Origin: Purshia tridentata
Taxonomy: Eukaryota; Streptophyta; Magnoliopsida; Rosales; Rosaceae
NCBI GenBank assembly: GCA_003254885.1
Contig: QANT01003857.1
Location: forward strand, 62,001 to 126,000
Reading direction: 5' to 3'
Length of the DNA stretch: 64,000 nt
Each line of letters starts with the position of its first letter. Within the stretch, counting starts at the first letter, position 1. Positions 1 through 12,916 of the stretch are shown one piece after another. A program made the position numbers and the translations under genes. The notes under the pieces are model-generated. The model was not told the origin of the DNA. It searched no databases and worked only from the letters and a program-made list of their open reading frames with translations.

Positions 1-285
1 ATTTTATTCCACTTATAAGAGTAATAAAATAAGAGTAGATATCTAGAATTTCCTTCTTATCTCAACAAAATAATTACTCTTATATAAGAAGGAAATAAAG
101 TAATTAAGGTGAGCAGTTTGACAACTTGAGAAGTCATACATAAATAGGTGAATGGGGCAAAACACCTCTCTCTCTCTCTCTCTCTCTATGTATCATATGT
201 GTATGTGCAAAGGCTGCAAGCACGTATGACATTTAAAATGATCATAGACCAACCCAGAAGGTTCTTAGTAAAATAATGTCAAATG
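1..285. other. Intergenic / 3' flank, with (CT)n microsatellite
   Basis: No coding signal is visible. A CT-dinucleotide run occupies about 166-187. The right part is probably the 3' untranslated region of the acyltransferase gene that ends at 286 on the minus strand. Confidence 0.5.
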
Positions 286-1464
286 TTAAACCTTCAAGCC
301 TACAAGGTTCCAAGGGAAGCCCCGACCGATATTCTTCAGAAACGCGCCTACAGCCGCGTACTCCTCAAACGCCCTCACATCCGCCTTGCACCGGAGCAGC
401 GGAGGAAAGAAGAGCCAAAACACGGTGACCGCCGTGAACCAAACTGTCAACGGCCCAGAGATCAACCTCGGAATCTGGAACTTCCGTTTAAGAACCTTTT
501 TCACAGCAATCTCAACCACCAAACACACCCCGTGGAGGAGGAAGAACCACGTGATCTCCCACGTGGGCCTCACGCGCCCCAAGTAGTAGAATATGAGCTC
601 GTGCATGACTGCTGACACCACAAAGGTCCCAGTAACGGCTGGCAGCGGGGCCCACTTTCTCCCCACGACACGTGTCGAAACCGCGAGGACGGGCTCGTAT
701 ACGGTCGGGCGCAGGATACTGGTGACCATCGTGTTCCATCTTCGTCCCCAGAAGTCTTGGAGCGAGGACGAGAGGTACGGCTCGTTGAACTGCGGCTCGA
801 GCTCGAGTCCCAACAGGGCTCGAGCCACGGCCGCTGCCATGACTAGAATGATTTCTAAGACCAAGTAAATGTGGAAGCAATACATGATCAGTATGAGCTT
901 TGGGTGTATGTGCTCTTTGTAGTCATAGGCACGTAGCAACAAAGCCAAAATCAAGCCTTTGATTGCGTAGTTTAATGGGGATTTTTGGCCCTTGTCGGTC
1001 ATTTCTAGAACTGAGTTTTCTTTGATTCCCCCATTTGGGCTTGATTTTCCAGATGGGTTTTCTCTGTTGTGGCCATTTTGATGTGAGCTTGTGCCATTTT
1101 GGGGGGGGTTTTCGTGTGTTTTTGGAAGTGGATTTTGTTGGATTTTGATGGGTAAGCAAGCGAGGGCCACAAAACGATGAAGAGAGATAGAAGGGTCGGA
1201 GGAGAGAGGGCCTTTGCCGAAAGCGAAAAGGAGGAGCTTGAAGTTGGCAAGCCAAGAAATGAAGAAAGCAGTGATGCCTCCAAGATGTATGGAGGTTAAG
1301 TGGAGAGGAAGATCTAAAAAGAGGCATACAATTGGAAGTATGGACAAGAATCTTGGTATACCTTTTGGTACATGGAACTTGGGTAGTTCATAGCAGTAGC
1401 ATAGAGATATGAAAACTGAGAGCCATACCTTAATGAAGTTTCCCATCTCACCCTGCAGCTCCAT
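286..1464 (-). CDS. Wax-synthase-like long-chain-alcohol O-fatty-acyltransferase (MBOAT)
   Basis: A 392-residue single-exon membrane protein. It closely resembles the plant wax ester synthase-like family (the jojoba-type wax synthase group, Arabidopsis At5g55320-At5g55380), which transfers a fatty acyl group from acyl-CoA to a long-chain alcohol in the ER. The sequence is strongly hydrophobic with about eight membrane segments. It carries the family block LQDFWGRRWN near residue 235 and the MBOAT histidine in SAVMHELIFY (His288). Residues 115-165 form a polar, Asn/Ser/Lys-rich loop. The open frame extends further upstream, but those codons follow a TTG; the first ATG is at 1464, with a second (MGNF) six codons later that is also plausible. 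Length fits the family (about 340-400). Substrate preference cannot be read from sequence. No neighbour appears functionally linked. Confidence 0.9.
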   Translation of the reverse strand: MELQGEMGNFIKVWLSVFISLCYCYELPKFHVPKGIPRFLSILPIVCLFLDLPLHLTSIHLGGITAFFISWLANFKLLLFAFGKGPLSSDPSISLHRFVALACLPIKIQQNPLPKTHENPPQNGTSSHQNGHNRENPSGKSSPNGGIKENSVLEMTDKGQKSPLNYAIKGLILALLLRAYDYKEHIHPKLILIMYCFHIYLVLEIILVMAAAVARALLGLELEPQFNEPYLSSSLQDFWGRRWNTMVTSILRPTVYEPVLAVSTRVVGRKWAPLPAVTGTFVVSAVMHELIFYYLGRVRPTWEITWFFLLHGVCLVVEIAVKKVLKRKFQIPRLISGPLTVWFTAVTVFWLFFPPLLRCKADVRAFEEYAAVGAFLKNIGRGFPWNLVGLKV

Positions 1465-1548
1465 TTTCTCTTTGCTCTGGATCTTAATCAAGAAATGTGC
1501 TCTGTTTCATGCAAAGCCACCTGAACCACGTTTCTTGATTAGCACGTC

Positions 1549-1564
1549 TTTTTATATATAATTC
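1549..1564 (-). promoter_or_regulatory. TATA-box candidate for the wax-synthase-like gene
   Basis: Read on the minus strand this is an uninterrupted TATATATAAAAA-type motif about 90 bases upstream of the ATG at 1464, a normal plant spacing for a TATA box and short leader. Inferred from position and motif only. Confidence 0.45.
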
Positions 1565-3081
1565 TGGTGTGACATGAATCAGTTTGGTGCATATGGCAGG
1601 AGTTCATATGGTGATTCAATTCCTACATTGACGATATCTGTTTTGGTTGTTTTTGTCTCAGATCAAATGGGTGGTTGCCACGTGTGCCCAAATAAATACA
1701 GAGAAGATTATTGCTTGGTATGGGAATGGGTAGATTATTTCTAGATTTATGAAGCTGAAGAGTTTGGGTATGACTGGCTATTGTTAATTGAAGGGTCGGT
1801 AGAATTGTTATTGCCCTTCACGGAATTTAATTAATAAAGAACTTGACATGTGAATGAGAAATATTTTGCTCATCATCAGTGAAATGTGTCAATCGTTTGG
1901 GCTCACTAGCAGGCCAAGAAAGCGAAATCATGGTTCAGCAAAAAATCAAAGACCAATAGAAAGGTAGGAACAGAGAAAATAAACAAGGAAGACCAATAGG
2001 ATTATTTAATTATGTAAAGGTGTTGAAATAGGAACAAGGAGAGTCTGAGAGATGCTCATTTTTGGACGGTTTCGAATTAATAAGTAGGATAGTATGAAGC
2101 GGGTAATTTGCTTTGGAATAAATAAAAGGCAGCCTTCCAACTTTGAATCATTTGTGTGAATCGAATCATTGATAGTGGAATAAGCAGTCCAATGGTTTTT
2201 AGGTCCTGGTCAAATATCACCAACTCTAACTTTCAACTTTCTACTCAATGACGAGCATCTGCTTCGAAAGGTTAGTGAATCATTAATTATGGCTTAAAAT
2301 AATTATATTCATGACAATAGCACTATGAGTTTTCAACATTAAGTGAGATAAAGGTAAATATAAAATGAATGAATGTAACTCAGCGCTCAGTACACAGCAT
2401 AAGACTAATGCAATTGAATTTGAATAAAAACGAAAAACTAGATATCAAATTTCAGAGGTTTACAATAAAAAAGTACAACAATAAACTAAATATATTAACA
2501 GAGGATGACTAACTTTTTTTTTTTTAGTCAAAAAGAAAAGAACATCGTTTTATTTAAATGCCGCAATCGAAAAATACCAAATACCACGGAACCTACTGAA
2601 TGTGCTCTTAAAAACCAACTTAAAGCAAAGAGAAAGGTGTCCAAGAATTCATACTAGCTCAACATGTCATGTACATTTTTTTTTTATATAGGAAATTAGG
2701 GTGATGGCAAAGTGTCAACTTTTGCACCAGATGAAGCTAATTCCTGGCATATCGTAATGAAATAATTAATGAACACTTGATGTAGATGTCAATCCTACAT
2801 GCCAGATCATGTACAGTACAGAATACATTTTCATTGTAAGCTGTATACACTAAAATATCGAAGGCTTTAAGTCAAAATTAGGGAACATAGCCTTAGAATC
2901 CATGGAACCACAACGCTACCAAAATTCGGGCAGATGCCAGCAGACCAACAAATCCGCCACCGCAGAACTCAAATGTGTTTCCCTTCTGTTTTCCTTGTGT
3001 ATGAAAACATTCAACTCCCAGAAATAGCATAGGCTTAAGAACCACCTAAACCGTCAGCCATGGGACTTAAACTCTCCAACG
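1565..3081. other. Intergenic between the acyltransferase promoter and the USP39 3' end
   Basis: No gene recognised. About 2890-3081 is probably the 3' untranslated region of the USP39 gene. Short poly-T and poly-A tracts near 2513 and 2678 suggest old insertions, but I cannot name a family. Confidence 0.4.
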
Positions 3082-5792
3082 TTACTGCTGCTGCTCATAT
3101 ATCTGCATATACGCCTCAGAAAGGGCAACCATTTGAGGAAGGGTTTCTGAAACATGAAGATCCTGCATCTCATACCTGAAAACATTGCCAAATGTTAGAC
3201 CATAAAGTTGCATTTTCTTTTTTCTTGCTTACATTTATGCAATTAAATGAGGCATAGAATTACCATAATTCTTCTGACTTCCGCTGTACAAATACCCTGT
3301 AGGAACCTTCACCAGGTTTCCCATCATGAACAACATTGGCAATCAAATCATACTTTGAACGCAATCTATCATTCTCTTTGGAGGTTGACAAGGGGATGTA
3401 GTCTTTCAACTCAAGGTTCTTCACAGGAAAATTGACTACAACAGAAATATAATAAATTAGCAAAAGGTTGCACAAGATCAGAAAAGGATCCATATGACAT
3501 TAGAGGCCCTTGATGATTATTTCAAATACAAAATATTTCCAGAAACATATAATCTCACCTAAAGTGGGATTCTTCTCCACAAAGAAGTTGTTCTTTGTAA
3601 ATCGTTGCATGTGAAGAATAAGATACTTTGGTAATCTGGTGACTCGATACCTCATCCTTGCTATGCGAGGTCGGACCACTTCAGTCACCGTCTCGCCATC
3701 AAATTTCTTTAAAATGTTGAACAGTGGGACCTAAATCATAACAGAGAGTTTTCATGCCATTAAAAATGCATGTACAAAAATATTGAAAACAAACTCAAAA
3801 TGATTTCTGACCGAAAAAAAAAAAATCTCAAACTGATCACATCATCAGTTCTTGCTTTTCCCCACAGTGGAGCCTGCTGCTTTTGTTTCTAAGTTGAAAT
3901 TAGACCTTAAGTAACTACATGTGAGTGAATGGGAACTGAAAAGCAAGCTTGAGTTCCTAGATTATATAGTTGAAATGAATTCAGAACAATAAATATGAGG
4001 AATAGCCTAACTCCCCATCTTAATTGCCTAAACAATCATCAATATGTAAGATAATTATAGTCTGATGGAAAACAATTTAATTCTATCAAGGTACCTTAGT
4101 CCACAAGTTGCACATTAGAATAAGTCAATGTATGTTATTGAAGCAAATTTCTGACATGTCTATTGAAGCCAAGTATAGGACAGACATTAACCTTTAAAAA
4201 TACAACCTAAAGTCTGAACAAGTAATATAATTCATTTCCTACAATATAAGAATCTACAAAAGTAGATTTTTTATATAATTTATTTATTAAAGATGTTGCC
4301 ATTTAATCACAATTAACATCGAAATTTAAAACCTTTAACAATATGCATGAAAAACTGCATCAGGTACCTGGGGTATAATATTTTTCTCCATGACATCTTT
4401 GAAAAGTGGCGGTGGGGGCAAATCCAATCCAAGCATTAGGAAATGCATCTTGTAAGTTTCTGAGACAATGCCATTATTTTCAGTACCACCATCTGTATTC
4501 TGGTCATCATTATTTTCTTTCATCTCAATACCTTTCTTAGGAATCTCCTTCACAACCTCCAGTTCCCCCTATCAGATCAGCCCAGAATATATTACACATA
4601 AAATATATTTTATAAAGCGCAAGTTAAGCTGCAGCAACAACAATACAACGAAAAAAGAAGTAGAATAAGAGAGAAAACCTGGAAGCACTCATAGATAATA
4701 CTGCTATTTTTCTTTGAAGTTCTAAGATCTGCATGCAGTGTATTAAGCAGCCAAGATATGAATTCGACTGGGTCAGACTGCGCTCCTATTCGAAACCGTT
4801 TCTTACTGGCTTTCATAACTGCCTGCAAGAACTCATGCGGGCTTACCTGTATACATTAAGGATTTGAAACATATGAACTCTCATGTTTTATAAGAATAAC
4901 TAGATACATCAATATGGAATTAGCAAGATCAAACCTGTCCTTTAAAGTTTCGAGCATGCCATATCTTTCTTGTTAGCTCCCCGAATCGATGAACAAGAGG
5001 AGACTTGCAATGTTGATAGTTCTTGGGGATAAGGAAGAAGTTCCTTAGTGGAGTAACTCTCATTAAAGATTGAATTGTGACATTCACAAAATCAGTCTCC
5101 TTAATGTTATTTAGCCCAACCTGTAGGTTTGCAAAATCAAGAACAGGTAACACTAATTAGGACCCAAAATTAACACCTCACTAGATATCGTTAAGATGTA
5201 ACAGCCGTGCATCCATCATTGAGATCAATCACAAAATAAACCACACACACACACACACAAGAAAACTAAATATTTAACGTGGTTGACTAATCTTGTCAAT
5301 ATCCACAAATGAGAGCGAACATATAATAGAACATAGAGAATAAAAGATGCAAGTAAGAACAAAAATCAATACCATTCCAGGAAGGTAATCGGAACCATCA
5401 AGTGTCCTAGACCATTGCTTGTTTTTGTCAATCTGCTCAACTTGTTCCTCAGTAAACCTGTATATAAAGAACCAAACGAATTGAAAACTATTTGTTTACA
5501 TCTGCAAACATAAAATAATGCCCAAGACTAGAAAATAAGAAAAAATAATGCAATCAATGAAATGGCTAAATGGACAAGGGAGCATTAGTAACTACAACTC
5601 TTACAACCAAGAACTAGAAAACCCAACTAAATTGCAAGTAACTCTGTCACAAGAAACAACCACAACCAATTGAATATCTTTAGTGCACTCACATCACCAA
5701 TATCTTTAGCTTATCAACCTAAGATGATGCACGTAAGGACACACTTCCCTGAGAGAAGAGAGACAGACAGAGGGGCTGGGAAATGATGTGAA

Positions 5793-5833
<41 letters not shown>

Positions 5834-6605
5834 AGATGCAAGTAAAAACAAAAAAAAGAGAAAAATACCGAACATAAGCAAACCTTGGGTTTAAAACATG
5901 TCGAATGTCATCCAATGATGGATCGCTAATTTCATATCCATCAGGAAGGCAATAAACTTTCTCTGTTCGAAGATTGATATAAACATGGTGTCCTGCTTCA
6001 AGGCTATGAGTATATGCATGAGACTTCCTCCCTCTCCCTTGGTAATACTTCCCACAAACCAAGCATGCATACACATTTAAATTTGACAGAGACAGAGAGC
6101 AAAACTTCTCAAAATCAAAGTCCAAAACCTGCATAAAGCAAAAGCAAGCAATCATTACAATGTAAACTTTTTCATAGGTAATATATAGACAAGCGGGAAA
6201 ACCATATTCTAATTGCTAAGAAGAGTAGTATACCTGGCGATTAACGGCATCAAGATATGGGCAATCCCTCCTAACCTCAATTTCACGGCTCCGCTTTCCT
6301 TGATAAAGTCCTTGCTCATGTGGGTCGTCATCATTATCATCATCCTCTTCTTCTTCAAGCTGAACCCCATTTTGTCCGGCCCTTTGGTGATCACTACCAT
6401 TCCCTCTATAGCCATTAACAGGAGGTCTTCTATGGTTGTCCTCCTCATCCTCGTCGCCATAATTAAAACCAGGAAGAAGGGAACCTTCAGAGGCAGGTGG
6501 AGGTGGTGAAGGGGTTTGCTCAATCATTTTTTGCCTTTTCGGGTCAGATTCTAGCCCTTCCATATCCACATTGGCATTATCCACGTGTTCTCTCTTAGAT
6601 TTCAT
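3082..6605 (-). CDS. U4/U6.U5 tri-snRNP-associated protein 2 (USP39/SAD1 ortholog)
   Basis: Nine coding exons join to 564 residues: 6605-6234, 6128-5884, 5457-5373, 5120-4935, 4846-4679, 4568-4368, 3730-3559, 3435-3264, 3175-3082; all introns are GT-AG and phases close. Human USP39 is about 565 residues. The N-terminus (1-110) is acidic and charged. A UBP-type zinc finger follows (about 115-215, with VYACLVCGKYYQGRG and HSLEAGHHVYIN). A ubiquitin-protease fold runs from about 235 to 560. The catalytic residues are absent: in GLNNIKETDFVN the catalytic Cys position is Asp244, and the GGHY-type histidine box reads GEGSY (Ser521). This is the hallmark of the USP39/Sad1 family, a non-protease needed for assembly or stability of the U4/U6.U5 tri-snRNP in pre-mRNA splicing, in the nucleus. 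A 5'UTR intron (about 7473 to 6638) is likely. Confidence 0.93.
5796..5829. repeat. (GA)n microsatellite in a USP39 intron
   Basis: Uninterrupted GA dinucleotide run inside the intron between coding exons 2 and 3. An (AC)n run sits near 5243-5258 in the next intron. Both are likely polymorphic. Confidence 0.9.
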
Positions 6606-6635
6606 CTTCTTGACCCGATCAAATTCTCACTGTTT

Positions 6636-7473
6636 CTATAACAATAACGAAGGTACAACTGGGCTTCACTTGATTAATAAAAAATAAAATAAAAATTTAG
6701 GTCAAAATTTCTGGTAACGTTTTACAGAATAGTCTTTAGAAAACCGTATTCTAAAACAGAAACAGCAAATTGAACTTTACATTTTTAAGATATGAGAACG
6801 CATATGGTAGTATAATTCATAAAAAGTTTTAGAAATATAAAAAGAGTAAACACGTGCCTGGTATTCATAAAAACCTAAAATATAAATATGATAGCATTAA
6901 ATGAAATATTTTTAACAAAATTAATATTTAGTTTACAAAATTGTCTGGACTTCAATTTCAAACGCCTCCTCAAATTGGAAGCACAGATAAAACAATGAAG
7001 AAGAAGCAAACAGGAGAAGGAATTCGGTGAGTTCCGTGTTTTTGTATTTGTATCCCGTGTTCTCTAAATACACTGGAAACATCTTATAGACGTTTTTGTA
7101 TTCCTAAAACGTTACCAAACGCAGCCTAAAAGTCTAATCTACGAAACCCTAGAAGCATTAACTTGAGCAATCAACAGAAAGAAACAAAGCAGTTCTAATG
7201 CATCAACCCTGTAAAACATAATAAACACACAAAAATAATTGATTGGAAACTTAACTGTCATATAATGAATAGCATGATGCTCCGTTTGGTTACCGAGAAA
7301 ACGCGGGAAAATAAAAGAAGAAGAAAAATAAATGTGTTATGCGTGTTCGTGTTAGGATTTTGCATTTGCGTCTGGATTAATTTGAAGCTATCTTGACTAT
7401 GAAACTTAAATTCCGAAACTATATATATGCAAAAAAAGAACACAAAACAGCTTAGCGAAGATGGTAGAGAATA
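6636..7473 (-). other. Predicted 5'UTR intron of the USP39 gene
   Basis: On the minus strand a donor CAG|GTATTC lies at about 7473 and an acceptor TTGTTATAG|AAACAG at about 6638, just 33 bases before the ATG at 6605. The interval has no coding potential and is AT-rich. A leader exon would lie at about 7474-7560. This is an inference from splice motifs. Confidence 0.45.
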
Positions 7474-7599
7474 CCTGGATCAGTGTGGTTTGTGCAGTTG
7501 GAGAATGAGAGACAGATTTAACCGACGGAAGAATGCAAGTGAAGGCTTAGAATTAGAGAAGCAAATTGGTCCTTCCAGAAACATCCGACTATAGTTTGG

Positions 7600-8799
7600 G
7601 CTAAATACTATATAGGCCCACTTGGGTAACAGTACACAACGTTGCGTGTTCGATTCACGTCGGCTTCTAATCCTCTCCTCTTTTTTCTGTTTATATTCCC
7701 TGAGATCAGGTTTAAGGTGTCATGAACTGGATTCATCTTGTTTCAGTCTTCAATTGAATTTAATACAGCTATTTTCACCACACACCTATTTTCAATTGAG
7801 TGACAGTAACATTCATTTCATATTCAGACTTGGACCATAGCCTCTGCCATTGATAATGCCATTGCCTGTTCATGTAAGTTTGTCTACAATACAAAAACGG
7901 CCAATTATTATGAACGTGACAAAAAAAATATTACAGAAAAAGAGGCCACAGATCCCAAGTATTCTTTTCCATCACATATTTTGTTAATTTGTTTCCTGTA
8001 CGATTATCATTTTCTCTTGTTTGAACGATTTACAACTTTTAGAATCAACACACTGCGTGAAGAATGTCACTTTTCATGTTTTTTGTTTAGTTACATTGGG
8101 GCCAAAGAACTTTGTTTTATTTTTCATAAAAGATTTACCCGAATATGTTTTCTTGTAAAACTATGAATCAAAATCATTGATTAGGTCGACTCTTCACGGA
8201 AAGTGTTGTACATATTAAAAATCTAAGAATATAACAAGCTGTAATGTTATGTTGGCAGATTTGTCGATGAAAGAGCATTACTCGTTATTTTAGGGTTACG
8301 AATTTCCCTAGGGTGGTGCATGAATGGAGAAGAGAGCAAAGAAACAGTAAAGGGTTTTTAAAAGTGACATGCCTCAACCAGCTTTAGAGAAAGGGCAGTA
8401 GACTTATGGAAAAGAACAGACTCTTTACCACCCAATGCTTTTCAACTTTAACATAGAAATATTTAAAATGCTCAAGCCACTTGAGTAAAGCTTCAATTAA
8501 CATGAGAAAAGATAATAGCCCTCACAAAAACAATAATCCCAGATAAAGAGAGTGCTGTATGCCTCTACCAAACAAGCAAAGCTCAATTTATTAGCCAAAT
8601 GCCTAGCAAAACAATATCCTCTTACTCTCTCTACTTTTCCCTACCCCTCTTTTTCAAAGGATGCTCTCAGTCATTGTTTAAATTGCCATTCTTGGACAAG
8701 ATTGATTGGAAAACAAATCAGACAGTGGAACTTGACACGTTTACACCGAAGCAGATTTCAGCTTGAAGAACCATGGACTACAAAACAATGACCAGCAGT
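7600..8799. other. Intergenic between USP39 promoter and RhoGDI 3' end
   Basis: No gene supported. Several open frames of 60-79 codons show no recognisable protein. Part of 8400-8799 is probably the RhoGDI 3' untranslated region. Confidence 0.4.
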
Positions 8800-10723
8800 T
8801 TACGCCGATTGCCAGTCTTTCCGAATATCAAAGGTGTAATTGATCTCCAAGTAGCACTTGTTGTCATCATCAACAAACTGGAACGCAAGGAAACAAAAAA
8901 GAACCAAGTAAGTTAATAAGATTAAATCTAAAACTTGAAGCTCTTATTGATAAGAGACCAAGAGAGAGATTCAGAACTAGAAGGTAATATATAGTTCTTG
9001 AAGCACATGGGCCAGGCAACAAATTGATTAGATCATGGATTGGTACTTCCATTCATGCAATGAAGAAAGACTTTAAAACTCAAGTAATAACATCAATATC
9101 AACATAATGAAAAACATATGTATTATATTAAACTTTCCTTTTTCAAACCAAGCATGAATGCAGATGTCCCACATATATGCTCAAGAGAGAGATAGTGAGC
9201 GGAGTGCATGATTAAGCAGATGATCAAATTTGGGAGTACAATCGTAAAAGCTTTCATACATTTAGATGCATAAGGGTTTTTTGTGTGACAAATCTATCAG
9301 TTTTATGCCCATATCCCACTTCCTCTCAAATTAATTGGTCAAATTTAGGCTAACTTACCTTGCTTCTAGCTGAATAAGATCCCCTGGCAAATATGCCAGA
9401 TGGGGTTGTGTCCTCAGGCATCTCATGTGTGTAAGGCTCTGCCTGTGGACTGAAGGTTCCAAGCATCTCTTTCGTGCTATCAACTGCAACAAGGATCCGT
9501 AAGAAGGAAAACATCCAATCCCAGCATTATAAAGGTCAATCTATCTGATTGCTGCATAATATGTGAGAGAGAGAGAGAGAGATTACCCTTTACACCAGTT
9601 TTCCAGACGGTGTTAGTGTATTTGAGACCAGAAACAATGTTATTGCTGACCTGGAAAGTGAATTCAAGGCTGTAACGGCTGCCTTCCTTCAAAGTAAACC
9701 ACAACCCTTTGGGGTTTCCATTCTCAGGAATAGGAAGAATTATATCAGATCTACTAGGGGATTTAATTGCAAGGCTCAGGATCTTAACATCTGGTTCTAG
9801 AGTTTCTACAGACACACAAATCAGAAATATAAAATTTGCATACTGCTAGGTGAATGCACTACCAGCATAGAAGGAAACATTCAGGGACAAATGAAAGATT
9901 ACAAATATCCGCTATACCAAAAGCATGCAAACAGAATCCCTTCTAAATTCCAAAGATTCAACTCTAATGAGAAGAGATTGAATGGGATTTCTGATATGAC
10001 AAGACTTATTAGTTTTTACTTTTACTATAATAAGATGAGTAATGATGAGGGTCCAAAAGTATCAAAAACGAAAAAAATTTCATAGCATAGAACAAGTTTG
10101 GCTTCCGATCCCAATAGAACTCATAACAAGAAAAAAGATAAATATAATCTTGCAACTAGCAAGAGTGTACCTTGTCATGCCTTCTGAAGGTGACAAAAAA
10201 TTCATATGAAGAAGCCAAAATTTGGAACCCCAGAATTAATATGAAAGGGAAAATTCAGAGGAAAACAATTTGGCTAGTTACAATGATTACCTCCAACAGA
10301 ATTAACATCCACACTCCCAAGAAGCTGTTCCTTCCACCTCCTTAAGCTCTCATCGTCCTAAAACCTCAAATTATCACCATAAACAAACAAAATTACACAC
10401 ATATAAAACCCGAAGGCCTTTTCTGAAAAAATTATGCAAGTAAGAAGAATTAAAATACAAACCGCATCCTTCTCAATGTGTTCTTTGAGAGTGCACTGAG
10501 GACCCAACTCAATTTTCTTTGCAACTTTATCATCATCATCATCGTCATCATCATCCTCAGTTACACAGAGGGAAGCCTCACTCGGTGCTCTGGTCATAGC
10601 TGTGGACGATTCATCCCCACTTTCATCAGTAACCTTCTTTGTTTCTGAAACTTCAGCCTCATTGCCTTGGCCATCCAAACCCATGTTTTTGGAACTTGAA
10701 ACCACACCAAGGGCCAAAGACAT
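8800..10723 (-). CDS. Rho GDP-dissociation inhibitor (RhoGDI)
   Basis: Five coding exons (10723-10463, 10357-10291, 9805-9587, 9483-9359, 8877-8800) give 249 residues, close to the roughly 220-240 of Arabidopsis RhoGDIs. RhoGDI binds prenylated ROP/RAC GTPases in the cytosol, blocks nucleotide exchange and extracts them from membranes, which focuses polar growth such as root-hair initiation. The variable N-terminus carries an Asp run at residues 56-65. The conserved core begins near DESLRRWKEQLLGSVD (about 89), continues through DVKILSLAIKSPSRSD and ends in the immunoglobulin-like strands SGIFARGSYSARSKFVDDD and YLEINYTFDIRKDW. I chose the ATG at 10723 because the residues after it (MSLALG) match the family start; the open frame upstream has no better ATG. 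The UTR upstream of 10723 is purine-rich. Confidence 0.93.
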
Positions 10724-11099
10724 CAACAGCCCATCAACCCCAACAGAAAAAATATCAAAAGGCACAGAGAATTTAGACCCACAAGCCAAGTACAAGTGCC
10801 AAAAACAGAACAAAATGGAAAAAGGAAAAAGAAAAAGCCAAAGATCCCACTTGGAAGAAGAATCTCTGTGATGAAAACAACAAAATGGAGAGACCCCAAT
10901 AAAATATAAGAAGGGAAATTAGTATAACAAGAAATGAAGACTTGGGTCAAACAACCCAGAAAAAGTTAAAACAGGAAACCCAAGAAAACCCAACAAGGAT
11001 AACCCTTGTAGCAAGAAAAGAAAGACCCCAACACAAAAAAGGAAGAAGAGAGGTGGAGAGGAGGGACTGTTTAGGAAGAAGCGTTTAAGTGGAGAGGAA

Positions 11100-12916
11100 A
11101 TGGTCGTGTGGTGATCCGAAATTTAGTCATTTCCATGAAACAAAAAAAAAGGCAAAAAGAAGAGCGAGTGAGAAAAGGGTGGCGAGATCGTGAGGGTCAC
11201 TCTTGCTGCACTAGCTTCCACGAAGACCAAGATTCGAGGGGGAGGGCTTTTTCAATTTGTTTCAGGAAATTTGAAACACACAAACAAACACATCAGATGA
11301 GACAGCCTATAGCCTCAAAAGATTGGGTGGACCAATGATGCACTTTGACTCCTTCTTATGGATATATATCACTCTATATATATTTATAGGATATTATAAT
11401 ATTTTTTTCTTAGATTTTATATATGCAGCACACCCTCCCAAAATTGTAGTTTCTGTAAAGAAAATGAAAAAAAGACAAATGGGTTCTGTGTTATGAATTT
11501 TGTTCATAACAAAATTCATCTCATATTAGTATATGGATTATGCATGAGACTGGTTAGGGATCATTGTGATGGCCAATGATACTCCAAGGATTATTGTGAT
11601 TCCTGACATTGACAAATAACGCTGACATGATAATATTCTAAAATGCTATATAAAATTCGAAATCAAAAAGGTATATTCCAAAATGGTATGGAAATAGCAT
11701 TTTCAGAACACATGTATGCATGACATGTGTTTTCAATTCAATTGTGGTACGTTGAGCTTTAATGATGGATTTAAATATCAGTAATGTTGTGTAACAGGGG
11801 ATCATTTGAAACTACCTAATTATTAAACACCCAACGTCGAGGAATCAATCAAGCAATGATGGCATTATTATTGTACCCTATAAAAGACTATAAAAGGAAG
11901 TTGGTCAATGGCATTATTATATATCAGCATTCAGTACGCCGACCCTGTTATGTGCCTATGGCCTCCCATTCTTCTTCAATACCATACCATACCCCTTACT
12001 TTTTAACTCACTCACATTTTTCTTATGCAAATAAAAATATGATGAATTAATCACACTTTTGTCCACACATACTCATGTATTGTACAAATTGACATTTGAT
12101 AGTTAAACCATAGCAGTGAAAAATAAATATATTAAAATTCAAATGATTGTATGTCATAGAAATGGTATAATTTTCCGTACCGTACAAACCGCTACTCCAG
12201 AACAGCCAATGATTACCAGGAAAAAAGAAAGACCAGACACTTCGACCTGTACTTTCCTGAGGGCTGGTGCTTAATGTTTATTAGAGATGGCTATAAATTT
12301 CATAACAGTGATGGCTGTGTGCTGTCAGGTGTCAACATTAAGTGTTTGTACTAGCAAAAACAGCTCAGATGATTGTGAAATAAGCCAATGACAGCACCCA
12401 AATAGAGTCTTCATATGTTTTTTTTTTGACCACTTAGAGTCTTCATATGTTAAAATGAGTAAATGCTATCCTAATATCCTATCAAATGCTCAAAGATAAG
12501 GACAGTTTAGTATTTCGATGGAAGCCCTCAGTGTCTGTTTTCTTCTCAATGTCACTTTGAATTTATGTCCATAATAAATACCAATCTGTGCAAGTGCATC
12601 CAAATATCATCGGAATGAACATGGACTGATTCAGCTCTGCATACGAGGTTGAAACTCCCTCAGTATTTTATTGGAGAAGACATATATAGAAATTGCTTTC
12701 AAGACATGGAAGAATAAAATTATCATTTATGTATATAAAGTTCCATTCTGAATGCCAGAGACTGCATACAAAAATTCTAGGTTGACCCATCACGGGTTGG
12801 CATTGCTAGCAATTCAAACACATTCTGGAATGCAGATAAAAAGAGGATTGGATACAAAATTAGTGACTACATTCTCAATGCATGTCGAAAGTGATCTCAA
12901 ATCTGAAACAAAATTA
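11100..12916. other. Intergenic, RhoGDI promoter to the next gene's 3' end
   Basis: No coding region recognised. AT-rich, with short duplicated pieces (for example a 15-base repeat at about 12402 and 12436 flanking a poly-T). The part below 11100 is the likely RhoGDI leader and promoter. Confidence 0.4.

Noticed and set aside
7630-7670. GTTCGATTCACG, resembling a tRNA or SINE B box
   Set aside because: No matching A box, acceptor stem, poly(A) tail or second copy was seen; too little to call a SINE or tRNA.
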